DNA of 64,000 nt from Amycolatopsis japonica (GTDB taxonomy: Bacteria > Actinomycetota > Actinomycetes > Mycobacteriales > Pseudonocardiaceae). Both the position numbers and the translations under genes were made by a program. Below the pieces are notes generated by a model. The model was not told where the DNA came from. It made no database searches and was given only the letters and a program-made list of their open reading frames with translations. Where the stretch lies: contig NZ_CP008953.1 of NCBI RefSeq assembly GCF_000732925.1, positions 7,991,001-8,055,000 of the forward strand, read 5' to 3'. This document shows, in pieces, positions 51,455-59,697 of this stretch; the stretch's first letter is position 1, and every line of letters begins with the position of its first letter.

Positions 51455-51640
51455 ATGTCCTCCGCTGCCGCGCCAAGTCCCTACAAGGAAACGACTTCCG
51501 GGCCACGAAAGAAAGAGTTGCACGAGGTTGCATCACAAAGCCACCGCGAGTTCGGCGAGCGCCACGGACACCCCGTGGAGGACTCGTGGTGTCCCCCAGG
51601 AGGGGATGTGCCCGGTCGTCGGCGTCGTTAGCGTCGAGCC

Positions 51641-52900
51641 ATGGACTCGTACGGCGCCTCTCTGGGGTGGGCGCTCCTCACCGGCCGCGACGCCGATCTC
51701 GAACCGCCGTCGGCCTGGTGGCGCGGGCCGGCCTGGGTCAAGGCCGTCCTCGCCGGCTCCGCGCTCGCGGTACTGCTGGGCCTGACCTACGGCTCGTGGG
51801 CGCGCTATCTCGGCGGCGGCAGTGTGCCGCTGGTCTTCTTCCTGCTGATCCTGCAGATCACGCCGCCGTTGCTCGTCGTCCGCTTCCCGCTGACCGCCGT
51901 GCGGGTGGCCGCGGCGGGAATGATCAGCGCGATCATCGCGATCCTCTTCCCCGCCGACTACGCGCTGTTCGGCCCCACGCTGTCGGAATGGCCGTTGCAG
52001 GTACAGGTCCTGCCCTATCTGCCGGTGCTCGCGATGACGCTCGCCCGCACGAAACCCGGGCAGGGCATAGGGATTTCGATCATCGCGGTGGCACTCGCCG
52101 TCGCGGTCGGCATCGCCTGGATACCTCGGGCGGGTACGAAGACCCTGGTGTGGTCGTTGGTCGTGGTGGCCGTGACCATCGTGGCCGGCTACGGGATGCA
52201 GCAACGCCGCCGGGCGCTGGAGCAGGCCGACGCGGCCGAGCGCACGACGGTCGAGGAGCGGACGAAACGGGCCACCTTGCAGGAACGCGCGCTGATCGCC
52301 AGGGAGTTGCACGACATCATCGGCCATCATCTCTCGCTGATCGCGCTGCGGACCGACAGCGCGCGCTATCGCGTCCCGGACGTGTCCGAGGCCGCGGCCG
52401 AGGAGTTCCACGCCATCGGGGTCGCGGCCAGGGAAGCGCTCGACGAAGCCAGGCGGCTGGTCGGGGTGCTGCGCGACACCGACGCCGAACCGGAACACGA
52501 GCCGCAGCCCGGGCTCGCGGAGGTGCCGTCGCTGATCGACGGCTGCCGGGCGTCCGGGATCGAGATCCGGGCGGAGATCGACGATGGGGACGGCATTCCC
52601 GCCTTGGTCGAACTGGCCGCGTACCGGATCCTGCAGGAGGCGCTGAGCAACGCGGCCCGGCACAGTCCGGGGGCGGGAGTGGACGTCGTGGTGCGGCGAG
52701 AACCGGACGCGCTCACGATCCTCGTCGAAAACGGGGCGCCGTCGAGGCCCGCGGCACCAACGGCGGGCGACGGCACCGGCCTTGCCGGGATCGCCGAACG
52801 CGTTACGCTGATCGGCGGCACCTACGAGGCCGGGCCGCGGCCGGACGGCGGTTTCCGCGTGGCCGTCGAACTGGATCTCCCGAGGGTGAGTGACGCGTGA
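51641..52900 (+). CDS. sensor histidine kinase, NarL/DesK type
   Basis: 419 residues. About five N-terminal TM segments (LAGSALAVLLGLTYGSWARY first) with no large exported domain. A dimerisation domain carries the phosphorylated His in ARELHDIIGHHLSLIALRTD. The HATPase is partial in look but has LQEALSNAARHSPG and GTGLAGIAERV. The response regulator gene overlaps its stop, so they are a pair. Membrane-embedded kinases of this kind often sense lipid or cell-wall stress. Confidence 0.9.
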   Translation: MDSYGASLGWALLTGRDADLEPPSAWWRGPAWVKAVLAGSALAVLLGLTYGSWARYLGGGSVPLVFFLLILQITPPLLVVRFPLTAVRVAAAGMISAIIAILFPADYALFGPTLSEWPLQVQVLPYLPVLAMTLARTKPGQGIGISIIAVALAVAVGIAWIPRAGTKTLVWSLVVVAVTIVAGYGMQQRRRALEQADAAERTTVEERTKRATLQERALIARELHDIIGHHLSLIALRTDSARYRVPDVSEAAAEEFHAIGVAAREALDEARRLVGVLRDTDAEPEHEPQPGLAEVPSLIDGCRASGIEIRAEIDDGDGIPALVELAAYRILQEALSNAARHSPGAGVDVVVRREPDALTILVENGAPSRPAAPTAGDGTGLAGIAERVTLIGGTYEAGPRPDGGFRVAVELDLPRVSDA

Positions 52901-53559
52901 CGACCGTCTTCATCGTCGACGACCAGGCCCTCGTGCGGGAAAGTTTCGCCAGCCTGCTGAACGCGCAGCCGGGGCTGGACGTGGTGGGCCAAGCCGGCGA
53001 CGGAATCGAGGCGCTCGCGGGTATTTCCGCCTTGGCGACGCGACCGGACGTCGTCCTGATGGACATCCGGATGCCGGTCATGGACGGCATCGAAGCGACG
53101 AGGCGGTTGCTCGAAGGCGACGAGGCGAAGCCGAAGGTGATCGTCCTGACGACGTTCCATCTGGACGACTACGTCTACGAGGCACTGCGGGCGGGCGCGA
53201 GCGGATTCCTGTTGAAGGACGCGCCGTCCGCCGAGCTGATCAACGCCATCGAAGTGGTCGCCGCCGGCGAAGCGCTGCTCTCCCCCGCGGTCACGAAGCG
53301 GCTCATCGCGAACTTCGTGGCCACCGCTCCGGTTCCGCGGCCGTCCCCGGCGCGGTTCGACGTGCTCACCGAACGCGAGCGGGAAGTGCTGCGGCTGATC
53401 GCGAAAGGACGGTCCAATCCGGAGATCGCCGCGGATCTGGTGCTGTCGGCGCAGACCGTGAAGACGTATGTGGGCCGGATACTGGCGAAACTCGGGGTGC
53501 GGGACCGCGCTCAGGCGATCGTGCTCGCGTACGAGGCGGGACTCGTCTCCCCCGCGTGA
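52897..53559 (+). CDS. NarL/LuxR-type response regulator
   Basis: 220 residues, GTG overlapping the kinase stop. The receiver Asp lies in PDVVLMDIRMPVMDGIEAT with DDQALVR before it and KDAP at the Lys. The C-terminal LuxR helix-turn-helix is LTEREREVLRLIAKGRSNPE, then IAADLVLSAQTVKTYVGRIL. It acts as a phosphorylated activator; targets are unknown. A strong terminator follows. Confidence 0.93.
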   Translation: MTTVFIVDDQALVRESFASLLNAQPGLDVVGQAGDGIEALAGISALATRPDVVLMDIRMPVMDGIEATRRLLEGDEAKPKVIVLTTFHLDDYVYEALRAGASGFLLKDAPSAELINAIEVVAAGEALLSPAVTKRLIANFVATAPVPRPSPARFDVLTEREREVLRLIAKGRSNPEIAADLVLSAQTVKTYVGRILAKLGVRDRAQAIVLAYEAGLVSPA

Positions 53560-53579
53560 AGAAGGGGCCCGGGAAAAGC

Positions 53580-53616
53580 AGCAGGGCCGCCTCCCCGAGG
53601 GGATGGCGGCCCTGCT
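53580..53616. terminator. bidirectional terminator
   Basis: 12-base arms AGCAGGGCCGCC (53580-53591) and complement (53605-53616). It lies between convergent stops at 53559 and 53630. Confidence 0.85.
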
Positions 53617-53629
53617 TGGAAAACCTGGA

Positions 53630-53833
53630 TCAGATCACGGTGACCGAGGTGGCCTGCGGACCCTTCGCGCCCTGCCCGATCTCGAACTCCACGCGGGCGT
53701 TCTCCTCGAGGGTACGGAAGCCGTTGCCCTTGATCTCGCTGTAGTGCACGAAGACGTCGCCGCCGCCGTTGTCGGGAGTGATGAAGCCGAACCCCTTCTC
53801 GGAGTTGAACCACTTCACAGTGCCCTGAGTCAT
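53630..53833 (-). CDS. second cold-shock protein, CspA family
   Basis: 67 residues from the ATG with GGAG six bases upstream. RNP1 KGFGFI and RNP2 VFVHY are intact (TVKWFNSEKGFGFITPDNGG). It differs from the copy at 33936-34139 at several surface positions (N for A, TPDNG for AQDGG). The leader of about 160 bases or more is a likely regulatory region. Confidence 0.94.
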   Translation of the reverse strand: MTQGTVKWFNSEKGFGFITPDNGGGDVFVHYSEIKGNGFRTLEENARVEFEIGQGAKGPQATSVTVI

Positions 53834-54096
53834 AAAATCTCCATATGCAACACAAACAAACAGGAAGCCACGTCGGCAGCCCGGGTCATGACCAGACGGT
53901 TTGCTTCCCCGGAAACACGAGGAGACACTACGCCCGCTGAGTTCTGCGAGCGTGAACCAACACGAACACAAAAATCGAGACCTGGTGCAGTAAAGCACAC
54001 CTCACGCAGGCCGACAAGCGCCATCACTCGGGTGTGCGCAGCCGCACTGCACCTTCGCCGACTGTACCCCTCCGACAGGAGGGGCGACCGGCCGGG

Positions 54097-54267
54097 CTAT
54101 TCCCCGCTGGCCGCGCGCAGCGGCGCCTCGTTGCCGAACGGCGAGCGGCGCAACGCCTCCCGGTTCGTGGCCACGACGGCGATGTCGTGGGTCTCCGCGT
54201 CCGCGCTGAACAGCACCGGCACCACGCCGGAAACGGACTTGTCCTGTGGCTTCGCTTCGTCAGCCAT
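54097..54267 (-). CDS. 56-residue hypothetical protein
   Basis: ATG with GGGAGA six bases upstream. Sequence starts MADEAKPQDKSVSGVVPVLF and contains ETHDIAVVATNREALRR. Small, with charged ends and no TM segment. No family recognised. A longer start 7 codons upstream lacks a ribosome binding site. Confidence 0.6.
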   Translation of the reverse strand: MADEAKPQDKSVSGVVPVLFSADAETHDIAVVATNREALRRSPFGNEAPLRAASGE

Positions 54268-54526
54268 GTTTTCTCCCAGTGTCAACACAACGCTCTAGGT
54301 ACGTACTGCGTGCCAACAACCCCACCGGCCATTGCCCGGTCCATATCGGACTCTCGGTGTTGCCGCGATTGTGCCACGGCCGACCGACAAAATCCGGTGT
54401 CCGCGACCGAAAGTCGGCCGAGTCGTCACCTCGTTCCCACCCTTTGGGGCAGGTGAAGGCGGCACCACAAGGGTTTCTGTGTATCCCCTGAGAAAAAGTA
54501 CCGCCCGGTAATCGGCGTGGCGGCCC
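54268..54526. other. gap with no visible gene
   Basis: It lies between the small protein start (minus) and the stop of the TPP enzyme (minus). No hairpin of note and no ORF with a ribosome binding site. It presumably contains the promoter for the small gene. Confidence 0.4.
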
Positions 54527-56149
54527 CTACTGGCCGCCCTGTTGCTGCCTCGACGCGCCCAGCAGGCTCGTCAACCGGATGTCCGGCGTCACCACGTCCG
54601 GATCCGTGCGGATGTCGATCACACAAGGGCGTTGCCGCACCAGCGCGCTCGCGATGATCGGCTCCAGCTCTTCCCGATCGTCCACGGTGTACCCGGCGGC
54701 GCCGAGCCCGCGCGCCCACGACGCGAAGTCGGTGACGGGGACGGTGACCCCCGACAGCCTCCCGTGTTTGCGCGCCTGGTGCACGGCGAGCGGGCCGTGC
54801 AGTCCGTTCTGGAACACCAGGACGGTCACCGGTACCCGGTAGCGGACGGCGGTCTCGATCTCCTGCCCGGTCATCAGCGCGCCGCCGTCGCCCGCCATCG
54901 CGATCACCGTGCGGCGTGGTTCGGCGAGTTTCGCCGCGACCGCCGCGGGGACCGCGTAACCCATGGCCGCGTTGCTCGGCCCGAGCTGGCTGCGCGGCGC
55001 GGTGAAACACCAGTAGCGATGCATGAACTGGGCGAAGTTGCCCGCGTCGCTGGTCACGATCGCGTCTTCGGGCGCGAGCTTGCGCACCGCGCGGATGACG
55101 TCGGCGGGGTGGACGCGGGTGGCGCCGCTGGTGTCGGGCGGCGTCATGAAGGTGTGCACCGCCGCGTTCGCGGCCGACGCGCGCCGTTGCCGAGGCGAGG
55201 CGACATTGCGCAGTTCACGCAGGAAGGGTTCGACCTCGGAGTCGACCCGGAAGGTCAGGCCACCGCGGCGGGCGGGCTCGATCCCGGTGCCGACCAGCAC
55301 CAGCGTCTGCGACGGCGTCGGGTAGCGGAAGGACTGGGTGGTGACCTCGTCGAGCTGCGTGCCCAGCGCGAGCACGAGGTCCGCGCGCTCCAGCGCGTCG
55401 AGCTGCCGCGCGGGGATGCCGATGCCGAGATGGCCGGCGTAGCGCGCGTGGTTCTCGGGGAAGGCGTCCTGACGGCGGAACGCGTTGTACACCGGCAGCG
55501 CGAGCTCGTCGGCGACGGCGATCAGCTCGTCGCGCGCCGCGCGGGCCCGGCCGCCGACGATCACCACCGGGTAGCGGGCCTCGTCGACCAGCTGCGCGAC
55601 CGCCTCGGCGGTCCGGCCGAGCGCGCCGGTGGCCGGCGGCCGCACGGAGGCGACCGGTTTCGCCGAGTCGAACGGGACACCCCAGAAATCGGCGGGGACG
55701 GCGACGACGGTGGGGCCCGGCCGCCCCTCACGGCAGCGGGTCAGCGCCTCGACCAGCAGGCCGGGGACCTCGTCGGGGGATTCCGCACGCCCGGTCCACT
55801 TCGAGATCGGCTCGAACATCGCGGTCAGGTCCGCGGTGGGCAGCTCGCTCGTCGGGCCGGGATCCTGCGGCGGGTTCTCCAGGAGGACGACCATCGGGCT
55901 CTCGTCCTGGTACGCCGTGGAGACGCCGATCGCGAGGTTCGCCGCGTTCGGGCCGCGGCCGGCGAGCAGGACCGCGGGATGCTCGGTGAGCTTGCCTTCG
56001 GCCTCCGCCATGAAGGCGGCGCCGGAGTCGTGCCTCGCCGAGACGAAGGTGATCGAGCGCTCGCGTTGCAGCGCGTCGAGCAGATCCAGGAAGGACTCAC
56101 CCACCACCGCGTACACGCGGTGGATCTGCGCCTCGGTCAGGATCCGCAC
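54527..56149 (-). CDS. thiamine-pyrophosphate-dependent enzyme, acetolactate synthase-like
   Basis: 540 residues from a GTG. Three domains of the acetohydroxyacid synthase type. N-terminal FVSARHDSGAAFMAEAEGKL has Asp41 where the cofactor-activating Glu normally sits (RHE). The TPP motif is GDGGALMTGQEIETAV with FQNG. The frame stays open upstream to 56197 and encodes ASVAQTAV, which fits the family start, so a rarer start such as ATT at 56188 is possible. The reaction is unknown: carboligase, decarboxylase or sulfopyruvate-type. It is divergent from the alcohol dehydrogenase gene. Confidence 0.78.
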   Translation of the reverse strand: MRILTEAQIHRVYAVVGESFLDLLDALQRERSITFVSARHDSGAAFMAEAEGKLTEHPAVLLAGRGPNAANLAIGVSTAYQDESPMVVLLENPPQDPGPTSELPTADLTAMFEPISKWTGRAESPDEVPGLLVEALTRCREGRPGPTVVAVPADFWGVPFDSAKPVASVRPPATGALGRTAEAVAQLVDEARYPVVIVGGRARAARDELIAVADELALPVYNAFRRQDAFPENHARYAGHLGIGIPARQLDALERADLVLALGTQLDEVTTQSFRYPTPSQTLVLVGTGIEPARRGGLTFRVDSEVEPFLRELRNVASPRQRRASAANAAVHTFMTPPDTSGATRVHPADVIRAVRKLAPEDAIVTSDAGNFAQFMHRYWCFTAPRSQLGPSNAAMGYAVPAAVAAKLAEPRRTVIAMAGDGGALMTGQEIETAVRYRVPVTVLVFQNGLHGPLAVHQARKHGRLSGVTVPVTDFASWARGLGAAGYTVDDREELEPIIASALVRQRPCVIDIRTDPDVVTPDIRLTSLLGASRQQQGGQ

Positions 56150-56305
56150 GGCCGTCTGGGCGACGGACGCTCCCGGTTGGTATCTAATGAGAAGAGCTTA
56201 GGCGGGCGGTGATCGGTGCCGTCAAGCGATCTTCCGATTCCGGCAACCCCGGAGCGGCGGAATGTCCGATATTCGGAACGTGTTCGAGCAAGGGAGCACG
56301 AAAAC

Positions 56306-57592
56306 GTGACCTCAGCCACCGCCGGACGTGAAACTGTTTTCACTTACGGGGCGCCTGCCTTGAAGTACGGCACCGGGTCGAGCGATGAGATCGGCTACGA
56401 CCTCACCCAGTACGGCGCTCGCCGGGTGCTCGTCCTGACCGACGCGGGTGTCGCCGCGACGGGCTGGCCACAACGGATCGCCGAAGGCATCGAGACCTAT
56501 GGCATCGAAGCCGTCGTCTTCGACGGCGTACATGTCGAGCCGACCGACGTCAGCATGCGGAAGGCCGTCGACTTCGCCCGGGGACAGGGCGAGTGGGACG
56601 CCTTCGTCGCCGTCGGTGGCGGGTCGGCCATCGACACCGCCAAGGCGGTGAACCTGTTGACCAGCAACGACGGCGACCTGATGGACTACGTCAACGCGCC
56701 GGTCGGCGGCGGCCGCGCCCCGAGCGCGCCGCTGAAACCGCTGGTCGCGGTGCCGACCACCACCGGGACGGGCTCCGAGAGCACCACGGTGTGCGTGCTG
56801 GACGTGTTGTCGCTGCGGGTGAAGAGCGGCATCAGCCATCTCCGGATGCGGCCGAGCCTCGCGGTGGTCGACCCGAGGCTCACGGTCTCGCAGCCGCCCG
56901 AGGTGACCGCCGCGAGCGGGATGGACATCCTTTGCCACGCCGCGGAAAGCTACACGGCCAAGCCGTACACCGAGTTCGACCGGAAGCGGCCGGAGGACCG
57001 GGTTCCTTACTGTGGTTCGAATCCGCTGGCCGACATGTTCGCCGAGCAGTCGCTGCGGTTGCTGTCGTGGGCGTTGCCCGCGGCCGTGCGCGACGGTTCC
57101 GACATGAAGGCGCGCGAGGCGATGGCGCTCGCGGCGACGTTCGCCGGGCTCGGTTTCGGCAACGCCGGGGTGCACATCCCGCACGCCAACGCGTATCCGA
57201 TCGCCGGGCAGGTACGGGACTTCCATCCGTCCGGGTATCCGGGCGACGAAGCGATGGTGCCGCACGGGATGGCCGTCTCGCTGACCGCGCCCGCGGCGTT
57301 CCGGTTCACCTTCGACGCCGCGCCCGAACGGCACATCCGGGTGGCGCGGCTGCTCGCGCCGGATTACGAATGGCCGGGCGATCTGCGGGATCACCTGCCC
57401 GCGGTGCTCGGCCAGATCATGCGGGAGATCGGGATCCCCAACGGGATCGGCGCCGTCGGCTACACCGAGTCCGATGTGGACTCCCTGGTTTCCGGCACGG
57501 TGAAACAACAACGGCTGCTGGCGACGGCGCCGCGCGAGGCGTCCGAAGCCGACCTCGCCGTCATCCTGCGGGAATCGGTGACGCTGTGGTGA
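56306..57592 (+). CDS. hydroxyacid-oxoacid transhydrogenase-like iron alcohol dehydrogenase
   Basis: 428 residues from a GTG with AAGGGAG upstream. The NAD-binding region is AVGGGSAIDTAKAVNLL with PTTTGTGSESTT. Metal His ligands lie in HIPHANAYPIAG and VPHGMAVSL. The YTAKPYTEFDRKRPEDR and PYCGSNPLADMF segments match the ADHFE1 (HOT) type, which oxidises 4-hydroxybutyrate using 2-oxoglutarate as the acceptor. The thioesterase gene overlaps its stop. Divergent from the TPP enzyme. Confidence 0.85.
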   Translation: MTSATAGRETVFTYGAPALKYGTGSSDEIGYDLTQYGARRVLVLTDAGVAATGWPQRIAEGIETYGIEAVVFDGVHVEPTDVSMRKAVDFARGQGEWDAFVAVGGGSAIDTAKAVNLLTSNDGDLMDYVNAPVGGGRAPSAPLKPLVAVPTTTGTGSESTTVCVLDVLSLRVKSGISHLRMRPSLAVVDPRLTVSQPPEVTAASGMDILCHAAESYTAKPYTEFDRKRPEDRVPYCGSNPLADMFAEQSLRLLSWALPAAVRDGSDMKAREAMALAATFAGLGFGNAGVHIPHANAYPIAGQVRDFHPSGYPGDEAMVPHGMAVSLTAPAAFRFTFDAAPERHIRVARLLAPDYEWPGDLRDHLPAVLGQIMREIGIPNGIGAVGYTESDVDSLVSGTVKQQRLLATAPREASEADLAVILRESVTLW

Positions 57593-58005
57593 ACGCCGAG
57601 TATCCGCACTGGCAGACGGTTCCGTTGCGGTGGAAGGACAACGACGTCTACGGACACGTCAACAACGTCGTCCACTATTCGGTGATGGACACCGTGATCA
57701 ACACCTGGCTGATCGAACGCGGCCGACTCGACATCGAGACCGGTGAGGTCATCGGGTTGTGCGTGGAATCCCAATGCAAGTACCACGCTTCGGTGTCGTT
57801 CCCGGGAGAACTCGAAGTCGGCCTGCGGGTGGGCCATCTCGGCCGGTCCAGCGTCCGCTACGAGGTCGGGATGTATTCGAAGGAGACGGTGATCGCGGAA
57901 GGTCACTTCGTGCACGTCTTCGTCGATCGCGAATCCCGGCGCCCGGTCCCCGTCGAGGGTCTACTCAGGAGCGCGCTGGAAGAACTGCGCACTGGGCTGG
58001 GGTAG
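57589..58005 (+). CDS. 4HBT-type acyl-CoA thioesterase
   Basis: 138 residues, GTG overlapping the previous stop. The catalytic Asp lies in KDNDVYGHVNNVVHYSVMDT. A single hotdog domain follows with CKYHASVSFPGELEVGLRVG. It cleaves acyl-CoA, probably hydroxybutyryl- or benzoyl-type by operon context. Its 3' end overlaps the convergent transporter by 45 bases. Confidence 0.85.
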   Translation: MNAEYPHWQTVPLRWKDNDVYGHVNNVVHYSVMDTVINTWLIERGRLDIETGEVIGLCVESQCKYHASVSFPGELEVGLRVGHLGRSSVRYEVGMYSKETVIAEGHFVHVFVDRESRRPVPVEGLLRSALEELRTGLG

Positions 58006-59697
58006 CCGCGGCGACCACGCGTGCATGAGCTGGGCGTAGCGCGTGGACCGGTCCATGAGTTCGAGGTGGGTGCCGAGGGCGGTTTCCTTGCCGTCCATCA
58101 CCAGGACCCGGTCCGCGCGCAGCGCCGACGTCAGCCGGTGCGCGATCACCACCAGCACCCCGCCCCGCTCGGCGAACGCCCGTTCCGCGCGGGCTTCGGC
58201 GGGCGGGTCGAGGTGCGACGTCGCCTCGTCGAGGATGACGACGGTCGCGTCGCTCGCGTACACCCGGGCGAGCGCGATCAACTGCGCCTCACCGGCGGAC
58301 AGCGTGCCGTGCCCGATCTCGCCGTCGAGCCCGCCCAGCCGCGTGACCAGCGGTTCCGCGCCGACGGCCCGCACCGCCGCCAGCAGTTCGCCGTCCATCG
58401 CGGTCTGCGCGAACAGGCCGACGTTGTCCCGCACGGTCCCCGCGAAGACGTACGCCTCCTGCGGGATCAGCGCGACCATCCGGTGCCGCAGCGCCGCCGG
58501 GACCTCCCGGACCGGAACCCCGCCGAGCAGCACCCGGCCGGCCTGCGGGGTGAGCATGCCGGTCAGGAGCCCGGCCAAGGTCGACTTGCCGATCCCGCTC
58601 GGCCCCACCACCGCGAGCCGCTCGCCGGGCCGCAGGTGCAGGTCGAGTCCGCGCACCACCGGTTGCGCGGCCGCGCCCCAGCTGAAGGTCAGGTCGCGCA
58701 CGTAGATCGCGGTCCCGTCGGGTTCGGCCGTGCCGTCGGCCTCCGGCTCGGCCTCGGCGGTTTCGGCGAGCCGCCGCAGCGCGACGATCAGCCGCAGCAC
58801 CACGGTGCTCGCGGTCGCGGCCAGCCCGCGCAACGCCGGCTGCATCGTCGTCGCCAGGTAGACCAGCGCGCCGAGCGCGGCACCGGCGGTGAGCACTCCG
58901 GCCTGGACCATGCCCGGCGCCACCAGCAACGCCAGGAGCAGCGGCACGAACCCGCCGGTCGCGATCACCACCGTCCGGGCCGCCCCGGACCGCGCCACCC
59001 GCACGGCTGCCTTGGCCTGCGTGTCGATGGCGTCGTAGAGCTCCAGCGCGGCCAAGGGTTCCGCGCCGCACGCGACGATGTCCCGCATACCGGACAACGA
59101 CGCGCCCGCGACCTCGGCGGTCCGCTCGTCGGCCAGCGCGAGCGCGCGCTGACGCCGCGCCAGTGACGGGAGCAGGCAGGCGAACACGAGGACCGAGACC
59201 ACCACCGGGATCGCGACGATCAACGCGAGCGAACCGGCGACGGTGAACAACCCGGCCAGCGCCGCCACCGTCGTCACGATCATCCCGCGCGCCTGCACCA
59301 GCAGTCCGGCCGTGGCGTCACGCACCACCTCGACGTGCTGGGTGATGCGGGCGACGCCGCTGGCGTCCGGCTGATTCCGCGGTGGCGCCGGATCGTGCAG
59401 GACCCCGCGCACGACGGCGGTCACCAGTGCGTCGCGCAACGGCTCGACGACCTTGCCGAGCTGATGCCACACCAGCCGCGAACCGAACGCGCCGATCACG
59501 GCGACCAGCCCGAAGACCGCGAGCCAACGCAGTCCGGTGCCTGGCCGATCCGCGGCAAACCCCTCGTCAACCGCGAGTTCGACCAGGCGACCGGACAAGA
59601 ACGCGGGCGCGCTCTCCAGTACGGAGCAGGCCAGCAGCACCAGCCCGCCGCGCCACTGCCCGGCCAGCGCCGAGCGGTAGAGCCCCCAGACGCTCAT
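57961..59697 (-). CDS. ABC half-transporter 2 of the lanthipeptide operon
   Basis: 578 residues. Six TM segments then an ATPase: Walker A GPSGIGKST, signature GTLSAGEAQLIALAR, Walker B VVILDEATSHLDPP. RamB/AmfA-like. With the upstream half-transporter it probably forms a heterodimer that exports the modified lanthipeptide. ATG overlaps the stop of its partner (ATGA). Confidence 0.88.
   Translation of the reverse strand: MSVWGLYRSALAGQWRGGLVLLACSVLESAPAFLSGRLVELAVDEGFAADRPGTGLRWLAVFGLVAVIGAFGSRLVWHQLGKVVEPLRDALVTAVVRGVLHDPAPPRNQPDASGVARITQHVEVVRDATAGLLVQARGMIVTTVAALAGLFTVAGSLALIVAIPVVVSVLVFACLLPSLARRQRALALADERTAEVAGASLSGMRDIVACGAEPLAALELYDAIDTQAKAAVRVARSGAARTVVIATGGFVPLLLALLVAPGMVQAGVLTAGAALGALVYLATTMQPALRGLAATASTVVLRLIVALRRLAETAEAEPEADGTAEPDGTAIYVRDLTFSWGAAAQPVVRGLDLHLRPGERLAVVGPSGIGKSTLAGLLTGMLTPQAGRVLLGGVPVREVPAALRHRMVALIPQEAYVFAGTVRDNVGLFAQTAMDGELLAAVRAVGAEPLVTRLGGLDGEIGHGTLSAGEAQLIALARVYASDATVVILDEATSHLDPPAEARAERAFAERGGVLVVIAHRLTSALRADRVLVMDGKETALGTHLELMDRSTRYAQLMHAWSPRLPQPSAQFFQRAPE

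Noticed and set aside
51641..53559. Two-component pair as the RamR-type activator of the lanthipeptide operon
   Set aside because: RamR is an orphan regulator and usually adjacent to the ram genes. This pair is 4.4 kb away with unrelated genes between, so there is no evidence for the link.
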